Shown: positions 37,681-46,565 of the stretch, one piece after another | How the letters are laid out: the number at the start of each line of letters is the position of its first letter | How positions within the stretch are numbered: position 1 is the stretch's first letter | Origin: Bacteroidales bacterium | GTDB taxonomy: Bacteria; Bacteroidota; Bacteroidia; Bacteroidales; CG2-30-32-10 | Assembly: GCA_035353855.1 (NCBI GenBank) | Contig: DAOQAK010000003.1 | Span: 58,064 to 122,063, forward strand | Direction of reading: 5' to 3' | Length of the DNA: 64,000 nucleotides | Notes under the pieces: generated by a model | The model's input: only the letters and a program-made list of their open reading frames with translations | What the model was told of the DNA's origin: nothing | Databases searched by the model: none | Translations under genes and position numbers: made by a program

Positions 37681-37699
37681 TAGCGGGGATAGGATTGTC
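37681..37699 (-). repeat. tRNA 3'-end-like fragment (partial duplication)
   Basis: On the minus strand it reads CAATCCTATCCCCGCTA, which is the T-arm 3' strand, acceptor 3' strand and discriminator of a tRNA. Fourteen bases match the intact initiator tRNA at 37849-37920. The 5' parts of a tRNA are missing. A similar fragment lies at 32632-32654 (CAATCCTATCCCTGTTA). Confidence 0.6.
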
Positions 37700-37816
37700 C
37701 GCCTACGGCGAACGGACATTTTTGGTGGACTTAGCAAAGAAAATTCGTCAATCCTGCGGATTGTATGTTTTCTTTATTTTCAACAATTTCTGTGCATGCA
37801 CAGAATTGCTTCAAAT

Positions 37817-37840
37817 AAAAAAACCGGCTAAGTGCCGGCT
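37817..37840 (-). terminator. Terminator downstream of the initiator tRNA
   Basis: On the minus strand GCCGG...CCGGC forms a short GC stem with a five-base loop, followed by a seven-T run. It lies just after the tRNA 3' end. Confidence 0.6.
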
Positions 37841-37848
37841 TTTCTTTG

Positions 37849-37920
<72 letters not shown>

Positions 37921-38086
37921 ATGTGGATGCAAAAGTAACTATTTTATTAATATTACATAATAAAAAATAAAAATTCCTAAAAAATATTATATCTACTTTT
38001 ATTCGATATGAAGTCTACATATGTAAAATTCCAAGCCCCCAGAAGTAACTCCTTTGGGCTTGAGGATTGAGACTTGGTACTTCCCT

Positions 38087-38943
38087 TTATTGTTTTACAA
38101 TAATTTTTGAAACAGGAATTATTTTTTCATTATCAGCACTGATAACATAATTATAAATTCCGGCTTTGAGTTCAGAAGAACCCAGGTGAATAGAATAACT
38201 TCCCGGAAAATATTTTTCTTCTGAAAACTGTTTTACTTTTTCACCAGTAATATTATAAAAAGTAATGTACCCTTTCAATGCATTATCAATATAATATTCA
38301 AAACTTATCTCATCATTAAACGGATTTGGAAATACATTAACTGAAAATTTATTTTTATTTTCAATTGAAGAAATATTCACAGTAGCCCCATATACTTCAA
38401 TGACATCCAGATCGAAACCCACATCAGCAGACGTAACTGTGCCATCGTTATCGTCAACAATTTTTATAAAGCGTGCTTTACTTAATGTTGATAAATAAAA
38501 TTCTTTTGAACCTGTACCAGTTCCCAGCGAAGTCCACGGACCATCCATTGATTGCGAAGCATAGCACGTATAACTTTCAGCAGATATATCGCCTTCATAT
38601 ACTTTGAAATCATTTCCCGAAATATTATTTATTGACAGCAGCATATCTACTATTATCCATCCATTTTTCCCGATCGAATAATTGATTTTATCCGTTGCGC
38701 CAATTACTGAGGGCGTATTTGCTTCATCGGCAGTATTGTTATTTGGAATATTCACTGCAGGAACTTTATAATTATAACTTCCATTTGCAGGTTCCATTTT
38801 TATATTGATAACGGTGGAACTTGCTGAAGAAACTACAACACCTGTAATGGTTCGCGTTTGATAACCATTTGCAACAACTTTAATGGTATATGTTCCTGCA
38901 AGAACAAATTGAATAACATCATCCCGATGTAATTTTTCTCAAT
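38087..38943 (-). pseudogene. C-terminal part of a T9SS cargo gene (5' part lost)
   Basis: An open frame of about 285 residues ends at 38087 with a T9SS tail (FPNPFNDEISFEYY...). Before it are an F5/8-like carbohydrate-binding segment (YTCYASQSMDGPWTSLGTG) and a carboxypeptidase-regulatory-like stretch (GTYTIKVVANGYQ), preceded by a stop near 38944. No start codon or signal peptide is attached; the only ATG (38797) lies inside a domain. It is likely the downstream half of the secreted hydrolase gene at 39395-39870. Confidence 0.65.
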
Positions 38944-39400
38944 ATTCAAATACCTGTTGAATCAGGCTTCGATTTATTTGAGAAATTAGATGTTCATGCA
39001 AAAGTAATTTTTGTTACGGCTTATGATGAATATGCATTTAAAGCATTTGAAGTAAATGCACTGGATTATCTTTTACTGGTTCGTTTAAAAAATTCCATTA
39101 AAAGACTTTTTGCAGATCCCAGGATAGATGAATCGTTAAAAAATAAACTCACAATTGATGACCCGTTATTCCTGCTTTTTAATACTCATCATAAATTTCT
39201 TAAAATAAATTCTATCATTTATATAGCATCATCCAGGGATTATTCAGAAGTTCACCTGTCGAACGGACAACATGGGTTAACCGGCAAACCTATGCATGAA
39301 TGGGAAGACCGCCTGCCTGAAAATGATTTCACACGCATTCATCGTTCTTCGATTATCAATATGAATTATGTAGTTAATTTTGAGAAATATTGGACACACC
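38926..39400 (+). pseudogene. LytTR response-regulator fragment
   Basis: The plus-strand frame reads DVIFLNIQIPVESGFDLFEKL, KVIFVTAYDEYAFKAFEVNALDYLL, then, after a missing KP-type segment, RLKNSIKRL and a LytTR domain (YIASSRDYSEVHLSNG, FTRIHRSSIINMNYVVNF). The phospho-acceptor position is Asn (LNIQIP) where LDIQMP is expected. The N-terminal part of the receiver and the end of the LytTR domain are missing. It lies between two minus-strand pieces, as if inserted. Confidence 0.65.
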
Positions 39401-39870
39401 CCAATCATGTGCATCAAGAAAAGCAACCTCTTCAACAGGAATTCCTGTTTTCTGAAATCGTTCGGCAACTTCACTCATTACAGCACATCCAAGACTATGA
39501 ACTATTAAATGTTTTGGAAAATATTAAAATCGCCTTGCCTGTATCCCCTAAGTGCTGCAAATAATGCTGAACCGGCGCCTTCGGAATAACCCTCAATCAA
39601 ATCGTTGCTTTCGGGCATCCAGTTAAAAACAAGAATATTATTTCTTCCTTCACCAATGAAATAATCAAAATTTCCTGTAAGACGGTTGTATATTCTAATA
39701 ACAGCATCACCCTGTCGTTCCCTTAAAGCAACGGCCATTTGAAGCATCCATGAATTTAACACATCTCCGGAAGTATTGTAGCCATGAGAAATTACAGTTG
39801 TGGTTTGAGAGAATGAATTCTTCATCATGAATAAACACAAAAGAAGCAGGATGTATTTTCGTTTTATCAT
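39395..39870 (-). pseudogene. N-terminal part of an exported alpha/beta-hydrolase
   Basis: The minus-strand frame starts with a signal peptide (MIKRKYILLLLCLFMMKNSFSQ) and runs 121 residues, including TVISHGYNTSG. After FNIFQNI the frame shifts, and the adjacent frame reads IVHSLGCAVMSEVAERF, an HSxG-like nucleophile region, then VEEVAFLDAHDWG, before it is cut at about 39395. This resembles secreted lipase-like hydrolases that end in a T9SS tail, as the piece at 38087-38943 does. Confidence 0.6.
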
Positions 39871-40018
39871 GATTAAATAAATATGCAGTTAAACAAATAT
39901 AAATACAATAATTTAATATCATTAAATATTTAACATTCTTTATTTAAAGAACAAACATGATATACCTATACCGAACAAGTTAAATTACAATTTATTTTTA
40001 TAATTTTTTCAGTTCACG

Positions 40019-40100
40019 AAAAGTCGGGATAAATAGGCATAACCCGTTCTAAAATTTTTTCAGTAGCTGAGGCAACATGATTAGAACAAGTATAATTCAA
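40019..40100. repeat. Dispersed inverted-repeat element, copy B
   Basis: It reads AAGTCGGGATAAATAGGCAT, then AACCCGTTCT, and ends AGAACAAGTATAATTCAA. It matches copy A (14110-14180) over the 5' extension and both arms, with a longer centre. Confidence 0.65.
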
Positions 40101-40135
40101 TTTCTGCTTTAATAAAAATCATTTCCATTATTTCC

Positions 40136-40143
40136 TATATTTG
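40136..40143 (+). promoter_or_regulatory. Candidate -7 box (TATATTTG) for era
   Basis: TATATTTG matches the Bacteroidota -7 consensus exactly. It lies 19 bases before the era ATG at 40163. Confidence 0.5.
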
Positions 40144-40162
40144 CCAATAAACTAAAACATTT

Positions 40163-41044
40163 ATGAGTCATAAATCAGGTTTTGTAAATATTATAGGCAG
40201 CCCGAATGTAGGCAAATCAACATTAATGAATGCATTGGTTGGCGAAAACCTTTCTATCATCACACCTAAAGCGCAAACCACACGACATCGTATTTTAGGA
40301 ATTTTAAATGGTGAGGATTATCAAATTATTTTTTCCGATACTCCAGGTGTTTTAAAACCACATTATAAGCTTCACGAATCGATGATGAAGTTTGTTGAAG
40401 GAGCATTTCATGATGCCGATATTTTTTTATTGGTTACCGAACCTGGAGAAAAAGCTGAAGAACATCTTGCTCTTGAAAAATTGCAAAAATCAGAAGTTCC
40501 TGTTATAGTTCTAATAAATAAAATCGATCTATCCGACCAGAAATCCATCGAAGAAAAAATAGGTGAATGGTCAAAATGTATCCCCAATTCACAGATTATT
40601 CCTATTTCAGCAAAGCATAAATTTAATCTTGAAAAAATCCTTGATGTAATAATTGCCAACCTGCCGGAAAATGAACCTTTCTATTCTAAAGAAGAACTGA
40701 CAGATAAACCTGAAAAATTTTTTATTGCAGAAATTATCCGTGAAAAAATATTTTTACATTATCAGAAAGAAGTTCCTTATTGCTCAGAAGTAGTTATTGA
40801 AACTTATAAAGAAGAAGAAAAAATAACACGGATAAGAGCCATCATTCATGTTGCACGTAACTCCCAGAAAGGAATAATTATCGGCGAAGGCGGAAAAGCA
40901 TTGAAAATAGTGGGAACTGAAGCACGTAAAAGTATGGAAGAGTTTTTACAGAAAAAGGTATTCCTTGAAATCGTTGTTAAGGTAAGCAAAGACTGGCGCG
41001 ACGATCAATCGCAACTTGATAAGTTTGGGTACAATCCGAAATAA
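40163..41044 (+). CDS. era: GTPase Era
   Basis: A 293-residue GTPase of normal Era length. G1 is GSPNVGKST, G3 is DTPG, G4 is NKID. The KH domain carries GIIIGEGGKALKIVG near residue 235. Era binds the 3' end of 16S rRNA and assists 30S assembly at the cytoplasmic side of the membrane. A perfect hairpin terminator (41054-41096) follows ten bases after the stop. Confidence 0.97.
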   Translation: MSHKSGFVNIIGSPNVGKSTLMNALVGENLSIITPKAQTTRHRILGILNGEDYQIIFSDTPGVLKPHYKLHESMMKFVEGAFHDADIFLLVTEPGEKAEEHLALEKLQKSEVPVIVLINKIDLSDQKSIEEKIGEWSKCIPNSQIIPISAKHKFNLEKILDVIIANLPENEPFYSKEELTDKPEKFFIAEIIREKIFLHYQKEVPYCSEVVIETYKEEEKITRIRAIIHVARNSQKGIIIGEGGKALKIVGTEARKSMEEFLQKKVFLEIVVKVSKDWRDDQSQLDKFGYNPK

Positions 41045-41053
41045 AAATAATTT

Positions 41054-41096
41054 AAAATAAATAGCGCGCGCCCTGCGGGCGCGCGCTATTTATTTT
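41054..41096. terminator. Very strong bidirectional terminator
   Basis: A perfect 20-base-pair stem (left arm 41054-41073, right arm 41077-41096) with a TGC loop and a GC-only core (GCGCGCGCCC). It is flanked by T-runs on both strands and sits between era and the convergent DUF4349 gene, whose stop codon is immediately next to it. Confidence 0.85.
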
Positions 41097-41097
41097 A

Positions 41098-42069
41098 TCA
41101 CTTACTTTCCGCAACATCTCTTCTTTTTCTACGCCATCTTCTAATCCATCTTACGATAAAAAATACAATAATAAATATTACTAACCACAATGGCCACATA
41201 ATAATTAGTCCGATAAAAAATAACTGCACACCTTCCCAACCATCTTTAAAACCTTGTCCTATTTTATAAAAGAAACCCGATTCAGGTTCAGCAGTTGTTT
41301 TTGATTCCAGCTTTTCATAAAAATGAAGTCTGATAGTGCTATAAGTTACCTGATCGTTTAAATATTTTAAAACACCTTCTGTTGCTTCAATTTCTTCACG
41401 TATTGCTCCAAGCTTTTCTTCAATCCCAATAATATCAGTAACCGTAGTGGCTTTAGCCAGTATCTCCTTATACCTTGTTTCAACTTCTTTCTTCGACTTC
41501 AGGCGACTTTCATTATCTATATAATATGTTGTTACATCTTCCATCTTGACTTTCTTGTAATCTGTATAAATAGATTGTTCCAGTAATTTATCAATAATGT
41601 CATCAAAGCCATCTGTTTTAATACGTATTACCATATCATCTTCAATACTGGAAGTATTGTTTGTTTGATCATCTGACGAAACATACGCATCGCATTTTTT
41701 TACAATATCCAATATTGCTTTTCGGCTATCCTTAATATTCTTAACACGCATAGAAACTCTGGCTGTTTTAATAATTTTCGAAGGATTTTTTTTGTCTTCA
41801 GTAGTAACGGTTTTAAAATTTTCATTACCAATTGAAGTCGATATCTTGGCTTGATTAATACATGCCACTTCCGGAATCGGAGGAGAACACATATAACTTT
41901 TTTCACTAACATTATCTGAACCAACATCCGTTTCAGTATTTGGCGGCAAGTATTCACATGCTAATGTGCTGTTGTAACTTTTTGAATTTTTTCCTGAGCA
42001 TCCAGAGAGCTGGAAATAACCAATAATAATTGCAGCAATTATTACCGGCAAAACTAATTTTGTTTTCAT
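41098..42069 (-). CDS. DUF4349 lipoprotein
   Basis: A 323-residue lipoprotein (lipobox LSGCSG at about residues 21-26). The DUF4349 core shows VSMRVKNIKDSRKAI, SIEDDMVIRIKTDGFD and the coiled region IIGIEEKLGAIREEIEATEGVLKYLNDQVTYSTI. A transmembrane helix (about 275-310) and a basic tail, RRWRRKRRDVAE, end the protein. The family's function is not established. It converges with era. Confidence 0.85.
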   Translation of the reverse strand: MKTKLVLPVIIAAIIIGYFQLSGCSGKNSKSYNSTLACEYLPPNTETDVGSDNVSEKSYMCSPPIPEVACINQAKISTSIGNENFKTVTTEDKKNPSKIIKTARVSMRVKNIKDSRKAILDIVKKCDAYVSSDDQTNNTSSIEDDMVIRIKTDGFDDIIDKLLEQSIYTDYKKVKMEDVTTYYIDNESRLKSKKEVETRYKEILAKATTVTDIIGIEEKLGAIREEIEATEGVLKYLNDQVTYSTIRLHFYEKLESKTTAEPESGFFYKIGQGFKDGWEGVQLFFIGLIIMWPLWLVIFIIVFFIVRWIRRWRRKRRDVAESK

Positions 42070-42263
42070 AGGAGAGAAATTTTTCGTTAATAAAGGAAAG
42101 AACTATAGAATTAAAAAAATTTGGAAGGAACTTTAATTTAATAACGCTAATTACTTCCTTTAATTGTATAGTTCAGGAAAAAGATTCATTTTTTTATGAT
42201 TTCCATAAAATTTTATTTTTTGTACCTTGCAAATAAAACAACAAATCTTAAAAACATTTTTAT

Positions 42264-44138
42264 ATGAAAATCCCATTTTTAAGAACAATGATTAAAGGAA
42301 CAAGAGTTACCTTCAGTCGCTTTGCCCCGGCAATCTTTTCAGCAATTACCGGAACTGTATTCGCAATAATCCTGACTTATTATGATGAAGATATATATCA
42401 TTACGAACATTTGTTTCGTTATATTTTCTGCGCTGCTATTGGATTACCGCTATTAATTGCAATACGATTATTTTCTGAACGAAAAGAAATCCCTGTAAAA
42501 TCACAAATAATGTATTACCTGATAGCATTCATTTTATTGGCAGGATATTTCTTCACACTACCATTACATATAAATACCATAACATTTTTAAGGTTTGCAT
42601 TATTAATTATTGCAATGCATTTATTGGTGTCATTTTCAGCATATACCGGCAAAAAAGAAATAAACGGATTCTGGCAATTTAATAAAGCGCTTTTTCTCCG
42701 CTTCCTTACTTCTGCCCTGTTTTCTTTTGTTTTGTTTTTAGGCTTATCGCTAGCAATATTAGCAATAGATGAATTATTTTCTGCAAATATCGACGAACGA
42801 TTTTATTTGCGTTTATGGATTATTATAGTCGGTATTTTTAATACCTGGTTTTTCTTATCCGGTGTTCCTTTGCATATTGAAAAACTTGATTCTGTTAGTG
42901 ATTATCCAAAAGGTTTGAAAATATTTACTCAATATATTTTGCTGCCTTTGGTTTTAATTTATTTCGTTATTATTTATGCATATACTTTTAAAATCATTAT
43001 AACATGGCATTTCCCCAGTGGATGGGTTTCCAATCTTGTTTTATTCTTATCAATATCCGGGATTTTTTCATTGCTTCTTATAAATCCAATTAAGGACATG
43101 GAAGAAAATAAATGGATTAATACTTTCCGGCGATTGTTTTATATCTTTCTTTTACCAATGCTTATATTGCTCGCCATTTCAATATGGAAACGAATTGACC
43201 AATATGGTGTAACCGAAAACAGGTATTTCATTGTAATAATTAATTTATGGCTTGCATTCATAAGCCTGTATTTTATTTTCAGTAAATTAAAAAATATTAA
43301 AATTATTCCAATCACACTTTGTTTTCTTTCTTTATTTACATACTTCGGACCATGGAGTGCATTCAGTATTTCGAGAAAAAGCCAGCTGCATCAATTAGAG
43401 AATGTTCTTACCGATTCAAAAATGCTTAAAAATGGCAAGATTCAAAATGCCCCGTCAGACCTTACATCCACCAAAAAACATAAAATAATAAACTTGTTTT
43501 TTTATTTCGATGAAAGAAATGAACTAAATGAATTTCAACCATGGTACAAACAAAATATTGATTCCTTATTGGCATCCGATAGTTCCAGGTGGTTTCATAA
43601 ATCGGGCAAACTACTGGATTTAATAGGAATTGAAGTGAATGAATATTTTACACGAAATGAAAAAGACAGCACATCGGAAGTGTTTAACTTCAATGCTGAC
43701 ATTACAAATATCGACATTCACGATTTTGATTTTATGATTAACTATCATTCAAACGACAATGCATTCATGGACTTTACAACTTATACTAAAAATGAAAATG
43801 AAAAACCAGGTATAAAATTAAACGATAGATATAATCTTGATATTAAACTGAACGACAAGAATGGAATGCTTTCCTTCATCAGTAATAACAAGACAATGAT
43901 TGACATCTCGCTATCATCAATTCCTGCAATTCTTAAAAAATATAAATCAAATCATCAAAAGGAAAAATATAATTCCGCTCTTCCAATTGAAGCAATGACT
44001 TTTGAAAAAGAAAATAAAAATATCAGACTCCGAATTTATATCAATAGGATTGATGGCTGTATAAATAAAAACAAAACCACATCATTTTCTTATATAAGCG
44101 CATGGATACTGGTTAAATTTAAAATGGAAGAAAAATAA
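42264..44138 (+). CDS. DUF4153 polytopic membrane protein
   Basis: A 624-residue protein with about ten to twelve helices in the first 380 residues, including NTWFFLSGVP, and a large soluble C-terminal domain (about 390-620). The layout and the central IDELFSANIDERFYLRLW match DUF4153 proteins. No catalytic motif is visible. It runs directly (TAA then ATG) into the next gene, so the two are an operon. Confidence 0.78.
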   Translation: MKIPFLRTMIKGTRVTFSRFAPAIFSAITGTVFAIILTYYDEDIYHYEHLFRYIFCAAIGLPLLIAIRLFSERKEIPVKSQIMYYLIAFILLAGYFFTLPLHINTITFLRFALLIIAMHLLVSFSAYTGKKEINGFWQFNKALFLRFLTSALFSFVLFLGLSLAILAIDELFSANIDERFYLRLWIIIVGIFNTWFFLSGVPLHIEKLDSVSDYPKGLKIFTQYILLPLVLIYFVIIYAYTFKIIITWHFPSGWVSNLVLFLSISGIFSLLLINPIKDMEENKWINTFRRLFYIFLLPMLILLAISIWKRIDQYGVTENRYFIVIINLWLAFISLYFIFSKLKNIKIIPITLCFLSLFTYFGPWSAFSISRKSQLHQLENVLTDSKMLKNGKIQNAPSDLTSTKKHKIINLFFYFDERNELNEFQPWYKQNIDSLLASDSSRWFHKSGKLLDLIGIEVNEYFTRNEKDSTSEVFNFNADITNIDIHDFDFMINYHSNDNAFMDFTTYTKNENEKPGIKLNDRYNLDIKLNDKNGMLSFISNNKTMIDISLSSIPAILKKYKSNHQKEKYNSALPIEAMTFEKENKNIRLRIYINRIDGCINKNKTTSFSYISAWILVKFKMEEK

Positions 44139-44861
44139 ATGAAGAACAAAATTTATAAAACCATATTCTGGGTTACGCTTTTTGCAATTGCAATGGGCTT
44201 TATGGAAACCGCTGTAGTTGTGTATTTGCGGGAAATGTATTATCCCAACGGGTTTTCGTTTCCATTAAAAATTATTGATTATAATATTGCCATCACCGAA
44301 TTTTTTCGCGAAATAGCAACGTTGATAATGCTTATAGCTATTGGCATAATTGCCGGAAGAAAAAATACCGAACGTTTTGCATTTTTTATTTATGCATTCG
44401 CTATTTGGGATATTTTCTACTACATTTTTCTGAAAGTGATTCTCAACTGGCCTGAGTCATTACTAACATGGGATATTTTATTTATGGTTCCTGTAACATG
44501 GGTTGGACCTGTTATAGCCCCGGTAATAAATTCGCTCACTATGATTTTACTTGCATTCATTATAATCCATTTCACAGAAAAAAATGGTGATGCAAAAATC
44601 AATAAATATGAATGGATGCTTTTAATTACAGGTTCGCTGGTAATAATATTTTCTTACACTCAGGAATATATGAGTTACATGTTGAATAAATTTTCATTTG
44701 CTGAAATGCTTGGTATTTCTGGGAAACAGGAAGTAATAAATTATGCATGTAACTTCATTCCAAAATATTTTAATTGGTATATCTTCTGTCTTGGTGAATT
44801 GATGAACCTTTCAGCAATTTATCTTTTTGCAAAGAACAATAAAAAAATCCCTGTCGGCTAA
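44139..44861 (+). CDS. Seven-helix membrane protein, unknown
   Basis: A 240-residue protein with about seven hydrophobic segments; the N-terminus has GFMETAVVVYLREMYYPNGFSFP, a pattern seen in unassigned membrane proteins. It begins right after the DUF4153 stop, so translation is coupled. A strong terminator (44842-44875) overlaps the stop. Function is unknown. Confidence 0.6.
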   Translation: MKNKIYKTIFWVTLFAIAMGFMETAVVVYLREMYYPNGFSFPLKIIDYNIAITEFFREIATLIMLIAIGIIAGRKNTERFAFFIYAFAIWDIFYYIFLKVILNWPESLLTWDILFMVPVTWVGPVIAPVINSLTMILLAFIIIHFTEKNGDAKINKYEWMLLITGSLVIIFSYTQEYMSYMLNKFSFAEMLGISGKQEVINYACNFIPKYFNWYIFCLGELMNLSAIYLFAKNNKKIPVG

Positions 44862-44875
44862 AACAGGGATTTTTT
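44842..44875 (+). terminator. Terminator of the DUF4153 operon
   Basis: AAAAAATCCCTGT and ACAGGGATTTTTT form a 13-base stem with an eight-base loop and T-rich 3' flank. The stop codon of the upstream gene lies within the loop. Confidence 0.8.
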
Positions 44876-44893
44876 ATTAAGTAATTTTTATAA

Positions 44894-45288
44894 TTATTTT
44901 GCGGAAACATAATGTATTTCAAAATTACCACTTGCTCCTGACACCCAAAATTCATTTGAAGTAAGCCTTAAGATAGTCCATTCAGAACCTAAGTAAACAA
45001 TGGTTTCCTTTTTATCACCCCATTCCCATTCAGAATCACCTGTTGCTGCAAACCCCGACATAGTGCCAGTTTGAATTACTTTCCCATCGCCCTTAAATTC
45101 AATAGTATAACCATCGCTACCGTTTGTTGAAATCCCAAGAGTAAATGTTTCTTCAACCTTCCAGGTATTTACAAGGCTCATTTTTTAGGCCATGCGCTAA
45201 TAGTAGGGTCATCATCATACTTCTTACATCCGGCAAATGTAACAACCATAAATGCCACCAATACTAATAAAAGACTTTTTGTTTTCAT
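44894..45288 (-). pseudogene. Lipoprotein gene with apparent -1 frameshift
   Basis: One frame (45178-45288) encodes a 36-residue lipoprotein leader, with a lipobox TFAGCKK, then YDDDPTISAWPKK and a TGA. The other (44894-45181) starts with an overlapping ATGA and reads MSLVNTWKVEETFTLG..., a 95-residue lipocalin-like or DUF5004-like domain. Adding one A to the six-A run at the junction would fuse the two into one lipoprotein (PKK-MSLVNTWKVEE). A frameshift, homopolymer sequencing error or coupled two-ORF arrangement are all possible; the fused product is the natural one. Confidence 0.55.
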
Positions 45289-45317
45289 CGGTTTTGAGTT
45301 TTTGTTTTAATTTAACT

Positions 45318-45587
45318 TCATGAAAAATTATAATGCTTACTGATTCGTTTTTTTATATCCCAAATACATTTTAATCCTTTTTTAAAAGTAACAAAATCAC
45401 CGGCTTTTATTGTATAGTTTCCGTCATCAGTATGTACATCCACTTCTCCTTCAAGTATAAGACATTCTTCATCACTGTCATAATACCAGTCGAATTTTGA
45501 AACTTCTTTATTCCATATTGACCACGATTTGATTTTTCGTTGTTGAATTTCGGATACTGAGAGTTTTTGTATAATAACTTTAGCCAT
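45318..45587 (-). CDS. Cupin-domain protein
   Basis: An 89-residue single-cupin protein similar to DUF861/EutQ-type cupins. KSWSIWNKEVSKFDWYYDSDEECLILEGEVDV and the G.Y.I..GDFVTF turn are typical. A metal site is not clearly complete. It starts 27 bases from a 16-base palindrome shared with the divergent PrsW-like gene. Confidence 0.75.
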   Translation of the reverse strand: MAKVIIQKLSVSEIQQRKIKSWSIWNKEVSKFDWYYDSDEECLILEGEVDVHTDDGNYTIKAGDFVTFKKGLKCIWDIKKRISKHYNFS

Positions 45588-45613
45588 ATAGTTTACTTAT
45601 TAGTGTCAAAAAT

Positions 45614-45629
45614 AATGTAAATTTACATT
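45614..45629. promoter_or_regulatory. 16-base palindrome between divergent genes
   Basis: AATGTAAATTTACATT is a perfect palindrome centred between the cupin (start 45587) and the PrsW-like gene (start 45656). It closely resembles ATGTAAAATTACAT in the two regulatory blocks at 34637 and 35167, so it may be the operator of a shared regulator. Confidence 0.45.
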
Positions 45630-45655
45630 CAAAACGAAAACCATTTAATAATTTT

Positions 45656-46363
45656 ATGATTTTAACATTAATGGCTTTAGCAATTGCGCCGGGAATAGCA
45701 ATAATATTATTTATTTATTATAAAGACCGGTTTGAAAAAGAACCTTTTTCTTTATTATTAAAATGTTTCCTGTTAGGGCTGCTGACAATTATTCCTCCCA
45801 TTTTTATAGAAACTGCAGGCGTCCATTTCAGTCCCGAATTAAGCGGCAATGCATTTCATACTATAATCTATGCGTTCTTGTTTGTTGGTCTTAGTGAAGA
45901 ATTCTCAAAATTTTTATTATTACGAATTTATCCTTACCGAAGTAAACATTTTAATGAACCCTTTGATGGTATTGTATATTCGGTAGTTATTTCAATGGGG
46001 TTTGCAACTGCCGAAAATATTTTATATGTTATTGACAATGGTATTGGAGTAGCTCTTACACGCATGTTTACTGCTGTTCCGGCTCATGCTGCATTTGGTG
46101 TGTTAATAGGATTTTATGTTGGGCTTTCTAAATTAAAAAAACATAATTTCTGGTATTTGTCCATTGGATTATTTACTGCTACAGCAGCACATGGATTTTA
46201 TGATTATTTTCTTTTCCAGAAAGATGTTCCCGGAATGCAGATATTTTCATTTGTTTGTTTAATTTTTATCATCAAGCTTTCATTAAGAGCAATAAGAGTA
46301 CACCGAAAAAATTCTCCATTTAATCCCAATAATAAAACAGATATCACTGAAAACGCCGGTTAG
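45656..46363 (+). CDS. PrsW-like intramembrane metalloprotease
   Basis: A 235-residue membrane protein with about seven helices. The family motifs are present: SEEFSKFL (the EExxK-type motif), GFATAENILY, HAAFGVLIGFY and AAHGFYDYF. PrsW cleaves anti-sigma factors in Bacillus, releasing sigma factors. Here a stress role is inferred from the family only. It diverges from the cupin gene across the 16-base palindrome. Confidence 0.88.
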   Translation: MILTLMALAIAPGIAIILFIYYKDRFEKEPFSLLLKCFLLGLLTIIPPIFIETAGVHFSPELSGNAFHTIIYAFLFVGLSEEFSKFLLLRIYPYRSKHFNEPFDGIVYSVVISMGFATAENILYVIDNGIGVALTRMFTAVPAHAAFGVLIGFYVGLSKLKKHNFWYLSIGLFTATAAHGFYDYFLFQKDVPGMQIFSFVCLIFIIKLSLRAIRVHRKNSPFNPNNKTDITENAG

Positions 46364-46517
46364 TTTTATCATTTTTTTACTTACAACATCTTCCATTAAT
46401 TTATTTTTACTCAATCTTAGCAATAGAGAATAAACCTTTTCATTATCGGTTATTGGTATTAATGTAATTTTAATGTATGCTTAATAGAATTTTAATACAC
46501 TTAAAATTTTTCAGAAA

Positions 46518-46527
46518 TAATTTTACG
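46518..46527 (+). promoter_or_regulatory. Candidate -7 box (TAATTTTACG)
   Basis: The same ten bases as at 12724 and 61421. It lies 38 bases before the T9SS gene at 46566. Confidence 0.4.
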
Positions 46528-46565
46528 TTTAACAATAAGAATTTTGAATTTTAATAATAGCTTAT

